Shown here piece after piece: positions 54,236 to 63,746 of a stretch of 64,000 bases of DNA. Positions within the stretch are counted from its first letter, which is position 1. Every line of letters begins with the position of its first letter. The translations under genes were made by a program, and so were the position numbers. The notes beneath the pieces are model-generated. The model was not told the DNA's origin, ran no database searches, and worked only from the letters and a program-made list of their open reading frames with translations. The stretch comes from Listeria welshimeri serovar 6b str. SLCC5334. GTDB taxonomy: Bacteria > Bacillota > Bacilli > Lactobacillales > Listeriaceae. The DNA is taken from contig NC_008555.1 in assembly GCF_000060285.1 (NCBI RefSeq), positions 1,612,001 to 1,676,000 of the forward strand. The letters are read 5' to 3'.

Positions 54236-55039
54236 TTATAAACCTAAATTTGTTAATGCTTGTTCTAGTGAGCCGAATGATTTAAGCGTAGAAATATTAG
54301 AACCTAGCTTAATTGTACGTTGTGCAAAGTTTGGTTGCATACCGGAAAGTATTGGTGCTAAGCCAATTAATTTAAATGATTGAATCATATCTTCCATGTG
54401 CTTCGTTGCAAAATCATCTTTTAACACTGCACTCGAAAAATCTATCACTATTGTGTCTAAATTTAACTTATCGGCAGATTCGACTGCTTTTTCTTTCATA
54501 AAATAACCTCTATCATCATCTAAACTTCCAACAATAGGTAACACTCCGATGGAAGAAGTGATTGGGATGATACGCGTGGATAATTGAATAATTTCTTTAC
54601 GCTGAGCTGCAACTTGATTTCTATTTTCTTCCATAAAGCCTTCTAAAAGTTGTTGCTGAATGGAAGCAAGTGTATCTTTTATATCGAGCATAAATTGAAT
54701 AATATCCGACTCTGTAAAACAAACTTCTTCTGTTTCTCTCCATTTAAGCAAACTAGTTATAATAAATTTGTCGATTTCACTCATATGTTGATGGATTTTT
54801 CTTATGTCCGTTTTATCATTAAAACGTCTTTTACCGATATTCTCAAAATCGAGTTTTTTTACTCCAGTTATTTCATCGATAATCATGCCACAAGATGCTG
54901 TACTTAAAGAGCGAATGGATTCTTCGCTTTCTCCACTACTCAGCCTTAACTTAAATTCATCTGTTTCAATATAATAATTTTCATAAAACATCTTAACTAA
55001 TTCTGAACGACGACTCACTAAAAACTGCTGAATTTGCAT
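54236..55039 (-). CDS. RsbR-family stressosome paralogue (STAS protein)
   Basis: 267 residues from ATG 55039 (MQIQQFLVSRRSELV), with AAGGAG 6 bases upstream; a TTG reading 12 codons longer would overlap the preceding gene. Residues ~1-140 are the helical non-haem-globin-like sensor. Residues ~155-267 form the STAS domain (GVLPIVGSLDDDRG and IVIDFSSAVLKDDFATKHM). RsbR proteins with RsbS form the stressosome that releases RsbT and turns on sigma B. The two phospho-threonine positions of RsbRA are replaced by Ser here (S172 in VGSLDD, S202/203 in DFSSA). RsbS and RsbT are not in the window. Confidence 0.88.
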   Translation of the reverse strand: MQIQQFLVSRRSELVKMFYENYYIETDEFKLRLSSGESEESIRSLSTASCGMIIDEITGVKKLDFENIGKRRFNDKTDIRKIHQHMSEIDKFIITSLLKWRETEEVCFTESDIIQFMLDIKDTLASIQQQLLEGFMEENRNQVAAQRKEIIQLSTRIIPITSSIGVLPIVGSLDDDRGYFMKEKAVESADKLNLDTIVIDFSSAVLKDDFATKHMEDMIQSFKLIGLAPILSGMQPNFAQRTIKLGSNISTLKSFGSLEQALTNLGL

Positions 55040-55064
55040 AAACTTCTCCTTTTTTACGTCGATA

Positions 55065-55487
55065 TTATCTTGCAAAAATCAAGATATTATCTGCATGTAA
55101 GTTTTCAATCATTTTATTTACTTGCTCATCAGTTAGATCGAAATCTTCTAGAAGTTTTTTGACAGATTTATCATCTGTTTTAGAGAACCATTTTGCAAAA
55201 GGACCCGCTGCATATAAAGCACCATACTTTGGATTATATGCTTGTGGAATAACAATTGCGCCACTAAGGGATTGGAGTATACCTGAAATAATACCGAATG
55301 CTTCTTCATTTACCGGGCGTTCGATTTCGATATTTTCTTTTTCTGCTAATGTTTCTAAGTTTTTATTGTGTTTTGATTTGGCTAGAACAGAGATATCTTC
55401 TTTTTCATAGCCCTCACTTACTAATTTATCAATGATTTCCTCAGCTGCTGCAACATTTTGAACCGCGAATACTTCCCATTTTTTCAT
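55065..55487 (-). CDS. YflT-domain general stress protein (GSP17M-like)
   Basis: 140 residues. The N-terminal YflT/GSP17M domain is clear: EVFAVQNVAAAEEIIDKLVS, GYEKEDISVLAKSKH (to ~40). A hydrophobic Gly/Ala stretch (LSGAIVIPQAYNPKYGALYAAG, ~75-97) and a helical end LLEDFDLTDEQVNKMIENLH follow. Bacillus members are sigma-B-dependent; the biochemical role is unknown. It starts on the last base of the helicase stop (TAATG overlap) and lies 25 bases before the RsbR-like gene, so the three form one operon. Confidence 0.82.
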   Translation of the reverse strand: MKKWEVFAVQNVAAAEEIIDKLVSEGYEKEDISVLAKSKHNKNLETLAEKENIEIERPVNEEAFGIISGILQSLSGAIVIPQAYNPKYGALYAAGPFAKWFSKTDDKSVKKLLEDFDLTDEQVNKMIENLHADNILIFAR

Positions 55488-58400
55488 TATTTGTCATCCC
55501 TTCCATTATCCAATTGTAAAATTTGCTTAATTTCTTCTGTACTTAACTTGCCTAGCATTTGTTCGCCTGGTTGGATAAGTTCATCCACTAATGCTTGTTT
55601 TTTCTTTTGTAAGTCAAAGATTCGTTCTTCAATTGTTCCTTTAGTAATCATTCGGAACACTTGGACGACACGTTTTTGACCAATTCGGTGTGCGCGTCCG
55701 GTTGCTTGTTCTTCCACGGCTGGATTCCACCATAAATCGTATAAAATGACAGTATCTGCTCCTACAAGATTTAGTCCAGTGCCTCCTGCTTTTAGAGATA
55801 TTAAGAAAATATCATTCTCTCCTTCATTAAAAGCATTTACCATATCCAACCTTGTTTTTGCAGGTGTTTTACCATCCATATAAAATAGTGAGTGACCTTC
55901 TTCTTCTAATTTACGGCGAATAATTGCAAGCATACCCGTGAACTGAGAAAAAATTAGTATTCGTTTACCATTTTCTCTAGCTGTCTGTATTGTATCAAAT
56001 AACTGTAACAATTTACCAGATTCACCTTGATAATTTTCAACAAAAAGGCTCGGGTCACAACAAATTTGGCGTAAACGTGTTAATCCTGCAAGCAATTTAA
56101 TTCGCTCTTCCCCTGCATTCCCATTACTTTCTTCTAAATCAGCTTGAATTTTTTCTAAGTAAGCCAAGTAGATCGTCTTTTGTTCATCTGTTAATTCAGA
56201 ATAAAGATTGGTTTCGATTTTGTCAGGTAGTTCTTTTACTACATCCTGTTTTAATCTGCGTAGTAAAAATGGACGAATCATTGTAGCAATTTTGTCGTAC
56301 GAAATTTCTTTGAATTTACGTAAAGACGGGAAAAATCCTGGCATTAATGTTTGGAATATAGCCCATAGTTCATCAATACTGTTTTCAAGAGGTGTTCCAC
56401 TTAATGCAAAAACATGATTTCGCTTAAGTGCGCGAACAGCTTGTGACGCTTTCGTATGATAGTTTTTTATCGCTTGTGATTCATCAATGATAACACTCGA
56501 AAAAGGAATATCCGCCAAGTTCATTATATCTTGGCGAAGGGAAGGATAGGAAATTAAATAAATATGTCCATGTTTGATTTCTTCCATTTCTGCAATACGT
56601 GATTGTTTTGTTCCATGTAAAACAGTCACAGGAATGTCTGGCGCAAATTTTTCTAATTCACTTTGCCAATTATATAGTAGAGATGCTGGAGTAATAATTA
56701 GGACTGGTTTTAAATTTGGATTATCTTCTAACTCAGAGGCTAAAAAGCTAATCGTTTGTACGGTTTTACCAAGCCCCATATCATCTGCCAAAATACCGCC
56801 AAGATTATATTTAGCAAGTGATTTCATCCATTCGAAACCAGTTAACTGATAATCACGCAACTCGGCTTTTAACCCTTTTGGTAAAGAGAAACTGTCTTCG
56901 GATTGAGTGGTTATATCTGTTAGTAATTCACGGAACGAACGACTGAATTTATGATGTTCGTCTTGCGTTCCTGCGCCTAAAATATCATAAATTTGCATCC
57001 CGCGATAAAGCGGTACTTGCATATTTGGCTGCACATCTTTTTTACGCACTTCTAACATTTGTAGTACATCTTCCATTTGTTTATAGTTTTCTGATTCAAG
57101 GGACAAGAAACGACCACTTCTGAGGCGATGGTAGCTCCGTTTTTCACGCAAAGATTCTAGGACACTTTGGACTTCTTCTTCCGGAATGCCCTTGAAATCA
57201 AATGAAACGGATAAATAATCATTATCTCCTGAAACATCTAACGTCGTCACTGGCCGCACATTATCTTCTACCATTTCTTCTAAACCATCTTCCATATAAA
57301 TCTCCGCATATTCAGCGAGTTTTGGAATAGTTCGATAGTAAAATTGGTATAAATCTTTTTCTTGTTTATTAACGACCATTTTTGTTCCTGAAAAATGAAC
57401 AGGTGCGCTCTCAATAATATTCATTACCCGTGCTTCTTTTTCCACATCACGAATCATGATTTTTTCATTTTCTTCTTCAGTGGTCGCAAACGGATCAAAT
57501 AATTGATTGCCATAGTGGTATTCAAGCCGTAACGTATGCTCTCCGTATTCAAGCGCAATAAATAATTTACAATCAAGTGGTTGCTGCGTAATCCGGTCTG
57601 AAATAGAGTCATCTAGTTTTAATTTCCCGCTTTTTTGTAAAGCTGGTAAAACATAAGAAATCACTTCACTCAATTGCGATTCTGAAAATTGCACAACCTC
57701 ATTTTTCGTAACTTTATGAAATTCCATTAGTGGTTTTAACGATTCCCATACTTCTTTTGCTGGGATGAAAAAAGTTCCATCAAAGAAAAGTAATTGATAA
57801 GCCTCAAAAAAGATGGCCTGTTGTAAATCTTCCATTTCTAGTTGGTATTTATCAGTGGCGCTTTTTTTAAGTTCAAAAATGAAATCCAGGTTGTCATGGC
57901 GAACATTAATTCCGCGATATTTAATATCTTCCACACGTTCTTTCATAATAATACAAGTTGTATCCCGTTTTGTGAGAAGTTCCAGCAACTCACTTGCCAT
58001 GCTAGGAGGAATGGTTAAGTTCTTCTCTTCTGCATAAGATTTCGACCAATAAAAAGAATCCGTATCATACATTTTGGCAATTTCACTAATTTGAAGTAGT
58101 TTATCCAAAATTTGTTTATCTTCTTCTCCAAAAAAATGTTCATTTGGATCATAGGCGAAATTCTTGGTAAATACAAGCCACTGTCGATCACGAATTGCAG
58201 CTAAGAATGTATTCATATTTTTCACAACATAAGTTCTGTCCGTACCCACTTTGACTTCAATAGTCATAATATAACTAGAATCATCCTGTTTTAATCGAAT
58301 GATGTATTGGGTTTGAAGCGGCGTTTTATTCGTATTGTCTTCTTCCACTTCAAGTTGTTGCGCCATATTTTGTTGAAAAAGGGATAGAAGTGTATTTGAT

Positions 58401-58705
58401 TCTTGCGTGAGAATTCGATTTTTAAAATCTTGTTTGGCTGCTTTTTGTTTTTCTTTTTCTATTTTTAAATGTGTAGCATAGATATGCTTACAAATAGCAT
58501 TTAATTGAAAATCGGCGCAGCTACATGCAAAACTCTCATTGCCAGTATCTTCTACGACATTTTGATCAATAAAATACGTTAAAAAATGGTCCGAGGCGTC
58601 TTTTTCACGAAACTGAATGATTTCTCCGTCTTCCATCAGTTTTTTTCCAGCCTGTTTCACACTATATGGAATCATTTTATTTTGAATTGATGTAAAGTGC
58701 TCCAT
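55487..58705 (-). CDS. SWIM-domain SNF2/Rad54-family helicase
   Basis: 1072 residues. A SWIM zinc finger is at C61, C63, C72 and H74 (CSCADFQLNAICKHI). A bacterial SNF2-associated region (DUF3670-like) covers ~250-550. The two-lobed SNF2 motor follows: Walker A ADDMGLGKTVQTISFLA (near 645), box II IIDESQAIKN (DESQ, near 742), SGTPLENSIDELW (near 770), and the helicase C part with FSQFTGMLAII and ATGRAHRIGQKRVVQVFR (near 1015). It is a double-stranded DNA translocase that may remodel transcription or recombination complexes. GGAGGAAGAAGTA precedes ATG. First gene of the operon with the YflT and RsbR-like genes. Confidence 0.9.
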   Translation of the reverse strand: MEHFTSIQNKMIPYSVKQAGKKLMEDGEIIQFREKDASDHFLTYFIDQNVVEDTGNESFACSCADFQLNAICKHIYATHLKIEKEKQKAAKQDFKNRILTQESNTLLSLFQQNMAQQLEVEEDNTNKTPLQTQYIIRLKQDDSSYIMTIEVKVGTDRTYVVKNMNTFLAAIRDRQWLVFTKNFAYDPNEHFFGEEDKQILDKLLQISEIAKMYDTDSFYWSKSYAEEKNLTIPPSMASELLELLTKRDTTCIIMKERVEDIKYRGINVRHDNLDFIFELKKSATDKYQLEMEDLQQAIFFEAYQLLFFDGTFFIPAKEVWESLKPLMEFHKVTKNEVVQFSESQLSEVISYVLPALQKSGKLKLDDSISDRITQQPLDCKLFIALEYGEHTLRLEYHYGNQLFDPFATTEEENEKIMIRDVEKEARVMNIIESAPVHFSGTKMVVNKQEKDLYQFYYRTIPKLAEYAEIYMEDGLEEMVEDNVRPVTTLDVSGDNDYLSVSFDFKGIPEEEVQSVLESLREKRSYHRLRSGRFLSLESENYKQMEDVLQMLEVRKKDVQPNMQVPLYRGMQIYDILGAGTQDEHHKFSRSFRELLTDITTQSEDSFSLPKGLKAELRDYQLTGFEWMKSLAKYNLGGILADDMGLGKTVQTISFLASELEDNPNLKPVLIITPASLLYNWQSELEKFAPDIPVTVLHGTKQSRIAEMEEIKHGHIYLISYPSLRQDIMNLADIPFSSVIIDESQAIKNYHTKASQAVRALKRNHVFALSGTPLENSIDELWAIFQTLMPGFFPSLRKFKEISYDKIATMIRPFLLRRLKQDVVKELPDKIETNLYSELTDEQKTIYLAYLEKIQADLEESNGNAGEERIKLLAGLTRLRQICCDPSLFVENYQGESGKLLQLFDTIQTARENGKRILIFSQFTGMLAIIRRKLEEEGHSLFYMDGKTPAKTRLDMVNAFNEGENDIFLISLKAGGTGLNLVGADTVILYDLWWNPAVEEQATGRAHRIGQKRVVQVFRMITKGTIEERIFDLQKKKQALVDELIQPGEQMLGKLSTEEIKQILQLDNGRDDK

Positions 58706-58787
58706 TACTTCTTCCTCCCAAAACCGTCCGTTACTCTAAACTACTATTATATAGGAAAAGACGAGTGACGGCAACGCAAGCGGTCTT

Positions 58788-61700
58788 TTAGCTACTAGCA
58801 GTAACAAATTTAGTAGTACTTCCATGGTTCGTCGCAGTCACTTCAAGCCTTGCTGAAATTCTTTCTTTAAGTTCAGGTACATGAGAAATAATACCAACAA
58901 GTCGACCATTTTCTTGTGTTTCCAGCAAACATTCTACCGCAACTTCAAGAGATTCAGGATCCAGCGTACCAAATCCTTCATCAATAAACATTGTTTCAAG
59001 CGAAATCCCACCAGCCATTTCTTGGACAATTTCAGCAAGTGATAAAGCAAGCGCTAAAGAAGTTTTAAAACTTTCCCCGCCCGAAAGAGTCTTTACATGC
59101 CGCGTTAATCCTGTATATTCGTCAAATACTTCTAATTCCAAGCCACTTTGGACATTTCCTTTTGCTTTTTCCATTTTTCGTTGCAATTCAAAGCGCCCAC
59201 TAGTCATTTTCGATAAACGATGATTTGCTCGTTGGATAATCGTATCTAAAAACATTGCGAGAATGTAGCGTTCAAAAGTTAATCTACGCGCATTTTTGCC
59301 TCTTGCTGCATCTGCTAATAGACCAATATCTGCATAGTCTTCCTCCGCCTTCTCTACAGCTTGTATACTATTTTGATAGTTTAAAACTACCTCTTTTTGT
59401 TTAGTAACTAATTCCCGTTGTTTCATCGTACTTTCTTCCGCTTTTGTGAGTTGTTGTTGTTTTTCTTTCATACTAAACTCTAGTTGTTCCAAATTTGGTT
59501 TTTGTTTATTCTTAAGTTTTTCTGTTAAATCAGCTTGACGTGAAATGGCTAAATGACGTTTTCGTTCGAAGTTTGTCACTTTTTCTTCTTGTACTTTCAG
59601 CTCATCTACAGACATTAATGCCTGCTTATATGATTCATACGTCGGAAAATCATTTTGTTTCATTGCTTCTTTAAAAATTTCACGTTGTACTTGTAATGCT
59701 TCTTGCGCATCTGCGGTTGTTTTTTGGGCAGATTGTAAAGTGGATTCTAGTCGAGTAATGTCTTTATCTGCTTGCCTAAATGAAGCATCCACTTGCTCAG
59801 CTTGTTTAAGGTGCGTTTCAATACTTGTAGTTAGTTCATTCTTTTTCTTATCAAACATTACTTTATCTCTTAAATCTACTGGGATGGACTCTTCTAAATA
59901 GCTTAATTTCCCAGTAGCTAGTTGTACTTGTTGATGCGAATTTTCAACTTGAAGAGCAATATGGTTTTTTACTGTTTCTGTTTCATTTTGTTTATTCTTT
60001 AATGTTTCCACATTTGATTGAACAGTTGCTTTTTGGGCTGTTTTAGTTTGTAATTGGTCAATTTTTTTTGCTAAATTTTCAGCTAGCAACTTATTTTCGG
60101 CTAGGATTTGTTTTGTTTCATCTAAGTTCACTTCTGTGACATCTGCCCATTCATTTAGTTGCCATTCTAGTTGATTGATGGATTTTTCCGCCTCATTAAT
60201 TGCTAATTCTTTTTCATGTAATTGTCCTTTAGCTGCTTCCAGTATTTCAAAATTGGCTGTTTCTCCAAATTCCGCAAGCTTGGGGTGTGATACAGAACCG
60301 CAGACAGGACAAGCATCCCCCTCATGTAAATGTGTCGCAAGTGACGCGGCTTGTTCTTTTTGCAGATTTGTTTCTTGTTGTTTAATTGTTGTTTCTATGG
60401 TAGTTTTCTCTGTTAAGAGTTGGGCTAATGTTTGTTCTTCTGTTTGTTTCTCTAAATCCCATGCTGCCATTTTCGCTCGTTTATTAACTAGTTCTTGATT
60501 TTTTTCGATGAGTGCTTTGACGGTTGTATGTTTATTAATGGCTTCTAAGTGCGCAAGTTCCGCTTGATTTATTTCTGTTAATTGAGATTCTGCTAACTTT
60601 ATTTCTGCTATTACATCCTGCTCCGTTTTCATTACTTTTTCCAAGTGGTCCGTCGCTTCTTTCCATTCCATTTCAGCGCGCCGTTTTTGAATGATTACAG
60701 TCTCGAATTCCATTATCTTCGGTTCCATTTCTTCTAATTGAAAAAGAGTACGTTTATTAGTTTCTAGTTCTTTTTCTTGTTCAGCGAGTGTTTCTTTTTG
60801 TTTTTTTGCATGTAAAAATTGTGCTTTCACTTGTTCTGTCGCGGTAGCAACTTGTTTTTCTGTATGTTCTGCTGTTTCTAATTGCTCTTTTAAACGAATA
60901 CATAGTGCATCTTGAGACCGTATATTGCTCGCTCTTTTGGCGGCTTCTATTCGCCCTTCTATTGCTCGGTAAACTCCTTGTTCAGCTTCTAGTTTAGCTA
61001 CTTCTTCTATATATAAATCTAAATTTTGCCAATCAAGCAACTGTTCTTTAGCAAGTGTCACTTTTTCGACGGCTTCACTTGTTTGTTTCCGAATAATGCT
61101 TAATTCACTTTCTAATTCCGCTAAAACCGTTTGCTCTTTTTGAATGGCTTCTGTTTGTAAAACACTAATTTCGCTTGTTGTTTTCCCAGTAATTTCCACA
61201 TCTGGTAAACTAAGTTCGGCGAGTTCTGCCACTTTTTTTCGAGCTTCAACTACTAAAATTTCGGCTTCTTTTTGCTTTTCCCATAATAAATTCTCCACTT
61301 TTTCATAATACACTGTATGAGCTAAACGTTGTAAAATCGCTTCTTTTTCTTTACTATCTGATACGAGTAATTCTCTAAATTCACCTTGTGGAATCATTAA
61401 AATTTGTCTGAATTGATCCACATTAAGTTGAATTAATTCTTCCATTTTCGTATTGACATCACGAACTGAACTCGCAAGTAACTTCATTTCATCGCCAATC
61501 AGTTCATATAATTCAGCTTTTTGAGGAGATGTTGTCGTTCCATTCCCGCGCTGCTTGGCAATTTCTTGTTGCGGAATGCGGCTAATTTGATAAATCTTGT
61601 CTTTTAATCTAAAAACAAGCGTTACTTCCGTTATTTCTTTATCCGTCGCAAAATGACTACGCATCGAAAAGCTTTCTCGATCAAACGTATTTGCTTTACC

Positions 61701-61859
61701 AAAAATCGCAAAACTAATGGCATCAAAGATAGTGGATTTACCAGCGCCAGTTTTACCAGAGATAACAAAAATCTGTTCCGTTCCTAGTTTTTCAAAGTCG
61801 ATTACTTCTTTTTTAGCATACGCTCCGAAAGCTTGCATCGTTAACTTAATTGGTCTCAT
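58788..61859 (-). CDS. sbcC: Nuclease SbcCD subunit C
   Basis: 1023 residues, a Rad50-like SMC ATPase. Walker A is VISGKTGAGKSTIFDAISFA (near 33). Two long coiled coils flank the zinc hook GDACPVCGS (CXXC, near 520). Signature is VKTLSGGESFKTSLALALSLA (near 925) and Walker B MFIDEGFGTLDPESL (near 955). With SbcD it cleaves DNA hairpins and processes ends. The start overlaps the sbcD stop (ATGA). Confidence 0.96.
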   Translation of the reverse strand: MRPIKLTMQAFGAYAKKEVIDFEKLGTEQIFVISGKTGAGKSTIFDAISFAIFGKANTFDRESFSMRSHFATDKEITEVTLVFRLKDKIYQISRIPQQEIAKQRGNGTTTSPQKAELYELIGDEMKLLASSVRDVNTKMEELIQLNVDQFRQILMIPQGEFRELLVSDSKEKEAILQRLAHTVYYEKVENLLWEKQKEAEILVVEARKKVAELAELSLPDVEITGKTTSEISVLQTEAIQKEQTVLAELESELSIIRKQTSEAVEKVTLAKEQLLDWQNLDLYIEEVAKLEAEQGVYRAIEGRIEAAKRASNIRSQDALCIRLKEQLETAEHTEKQVATATEQVKAQFLHAKKQKETLAEQEKELETNKRTLFQLEEMEPKIMEFETVIIQKRRAEMEWKEATDHLEKVMKTEQDVIAEIKLAESQLTEINQAELAHLEAINKHTTVKALIEKNQELVNKRAKMAAWDLEKQTEEQTLAQLLTEKTTIETTIKQQETNLQKEQAASLATHLHEGDACPVCGSVSHPKLAEFGETANFEILEAAKGQLHEKELAINEAEKSINQLEWQLNEWADVTEVNLDETKQILAENKLLAENLAKKIDQLQTKTAQKATVQSNVETLKNKQNETETVKNHIALQVENSHQQVQLATGKLSYLEESIPVDLRDKVMFDKKKNELTTSIETHLKQAEQVDASFRQADKDITRLESTLQSAQKTTADAQEALQVQREIFKEAMKQNDFPTYESYKQALMSVDELKVQEEKVTNFERKRHLAISRQADLTEKLKNKQKPNLEQLEFSMKEKQQQLTKAEESTMKQRELVTKQKEVVLNYQNSIQAVEKAEEDYADIGLLADAARGKNARRLTFERYILAMFLDTIIQRANHRLSKMTSGRFELQRKMEKAKGNVQSGLELEVFDEYTGLTRHVKTLSGGESFKTSLALALSLAEIVQEMAGGISLETMFIDEGFGTLDPESLEVAVECLLETQENGRLVGIISHVPELKERISARLEVTATNHGSTTKFVTASS

Positions 61860-62980
61860 TCAACTTCCTCCTTTCTCGCTTGTTCAAAAACATCCACTAA
61901 CTTTTGTTTTTGTGTTTCGGTTAATTCTGTTCCATTTACATGCTCAAAAAATTGCCCAAATAGCTCTAAATCATCTTTTTTCATGATTTCTTCAAAGCTA
62001 TCTTCCGTTTCTTTTAATGTTTGTTTTGTTCGCTCTAAATGTAAAATATTGGGATAGAATTGGCGCAATTTGCCCATTGGATCAATTAACGCACCTTCAT
62101 CCATTAAATTCACTTGAAAGAAATCATTCGGATTCGGCACCAAATTTTCTGTAAGTTCCGCTAGTGTTCCAGAAATTATACGCATATCATGTTTTGGTGT
62201 TAGAGAACGTTCTGTCACACTAATAAGTTCTTTTCCTTTTATTTCTACAATCCGCACACTTTTAACATCATTTGCTTCTGAAAATGAATATTTTAAAGGC
62301 GAACCACTATAATAGATAGACGGATGGCGGATCGCATGCGGATGGTGCAAGTGACCCAGTGCAGTATAAGTAAAACCATCAAAACAATCTGTAGAAACAC
62401 GGTCGACATTCCCAATTGCAAGTTGACGCTCTGAATCACTCGGAATTCCTCCAGAAACAAATGCATGACCAACCAAAATCTGCGCCTTCGTTTGATCCCA
62501 TTTGGAACGAATTTGTTTCGTTACAGCTTGCATCGCATCTTCAAAACTACGAATCGTATTATCTGCAAAAACTTCCCGAATAATTGCTGGTTCATGATAA
62601 GGGACCAGCCACACTTCCGCATCCATAAAAGGAATCGCTTCAAACTGAGAGGTACATTTTCCTTTCATATATAACTTACTACTTTCATACCACTGGCTAC
62701 CGAATGCAAGTCGCTCGGCACTATCATGGTTTCCGCTAATTGCGAATATCGGTATTCCAAGCTCTACATTCCATTTCACTAAAATATCATTTAATACTTT
62801 AACCGCATCAGCAGGCGGCACAGCACGGTCATATAAGTCTCCCGCTAAAATTAGTGCATCGACTTGTTCTTCCTCGGCAATCTTCGTTATTTGTGCCAAA
62901 ATATATTCTTGTTCCGCAAGTATCGAGATTCCTGATACAATTTTCCCTAAATGTAAATCAGCTGTATGTAAAAATTTCAT
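61856..62980 (-). CDS. sbcD: Nuclease SbcCD subunit D
   Basis: 374 residues from ATG 62980 (MKFLHTADLHLGKIVSG), with GAGGAAG 6 bases upstream; a reading 19 codons longer is unlikely because the Mre11 fold begins here. Phosphodiesterase motifs: HTADLHLGK, LILAGDLYDRAVPP (near 48), ISGNHDSAERL (near 80), ILVGHAFVSGG (near 160) and YTALGHLHHPH (near 195). These bind the two Mn ions. It is the nuclease partner of SbcC. Confidence 0.96.
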   Translation of the reverse strand: MKFLHTADLHLGKIVSGISILAEQEYILAQITKIAEEEQVDALILAGDLYDRAVPPADAVKVLNDILVKWNVELGIPIFAISGNHDSAERLAFGSQWYESSKLYMKGKCTSQFEAIPFMDAEVWLVPYHEPAIIREVFADNTIRSFEDAMQAVTKQIRSKWDQTKAQILVGHAFVSGGIPSDSERQLAIGNVDRVSTDCFDGFTYTALGHLHHPHAIRHPSIYYSGSPLKYSFSEANDVKSVRIVEIKGKELISVTERSLTPKHDMRIISGTLAELTENLVPNPNDFFQVNLMDEGALIDPMGKLRQFYPNILHLERTKQTLKETEDSFEEIMKKDDLELFGQFFEHVNGTELTETQKQKLVDVFEQARKEEVE

Positions 62981-63095
62981 TAGCTTCCTCTTTTCTTTTT
63001 CTCGGAGATTATTTATTTTTAATGCAAAACTCATCATTTTTAAGTATACTAGATATAGTTTAAAAAAATAACTAGCAATACTGGGAGTGAAGAAG

Positions 63096-63704
63096 TTGTT
63101 TTATCATTTCGCAAAAAACCTCGTTCATTTTATTTTAATTATTATTGGTGGACGATTTCAAGTACAAAACAAAGAAAAAATTATTGAAGCACCTTATGTT
63201 GTTGTGTCTACGCATACGTCTTGGATTGAAATCTTGTACCTTGGTTTCGCCCTATCACCAACACCAGTGCATTATATGGCCAAACAAGAGCTATTCAAAG
63301 GAAAATTCCTTAACTGGCTAATGACACACCTTAACGCCTTCCCTGTCAATCGTGATAATCCTGGACCAAGTGCCATCAAAGCACCAATCCGGATGCTAAA
63401 ATCTGGCAAAGTAGTTGGGATTTTTCCGAGTGGTACGAGAAAAACAACCAACCTTCATTTAAAACGCGGCGCTGTAACAATCGCTCATAAAGCAAAAGTT
63501 CCTATGTTGCCCGCTGTTTATGATGGACCAAAAACATTTGGAGAGATTTTAAAACGTAAAAAAATCATTATTCGTTTTGGTGATCCAGTATTATTCAATG
63601 ATACCGAACTTGACCAAAAAGAGCTACTAGAAGTTAAGTCTCAAGAATTAATGGCGACATTCGAACAGCTTCAAAATGAAATTAATCAAACAAAAAATAA
63701 ATAA
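63096..63704 (+). CDS. plsC: 1-acyl-sn-glycerol-3-phosphate acyltransferase (PlsC-like)
   Basis: About 202 residues. A membrane helix (LVHFILIIIGG) is followed by the acyltransferase motif at HTSWIE (near 43), then FPVNRD near 84, FPSGTR (motif III, near 112) and VPMLPAVYDGP (motif IV). The usual HX4D reads HX4E here and EGT reads SGT. It adds the second acyl chain to make phosphatidic acid at the membrane. I prefer a TTG at 63096, since GGGAG is 8 bases upstream; the GTG at 63087 overlaps that ribosome site. Single gene, divergent from sbcDC. Confidence 0.88.
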   Translation: MFYHFAKNLVHFILIIIGGRFQVQNKEKIIEAPYVVVSTHTSWIEILYLGFALSPTPVHYMAKQELFKGKFLNWLMTHLNAFPVNRDNPGPSAIKAPIRMLKSGKVVGIFPSGTRKTTNLHLKRGAVTIAHKAKVPMLPAVYDGPKTFGEILKRKKIIIRFGDPVLFNDTELDQKELLEVKSQELMATFEQLQNEINQTKNK

Positions 63705-63705
63705 A

Positions 63706-63746
63706 ACAAAAGACAGCTTCCGCTCGGGAAGCTGTCTTTTGTTTTA
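63706..63746. terminator. Bidirectional terminator between plsC and the edge gene
   Basis: AAAACAAAAGACAGCTTCC...GGAAGCTGTCTTTTGTTTT is a long, nearly perfect hairpin between convergent genes. Confidence 0.9.
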
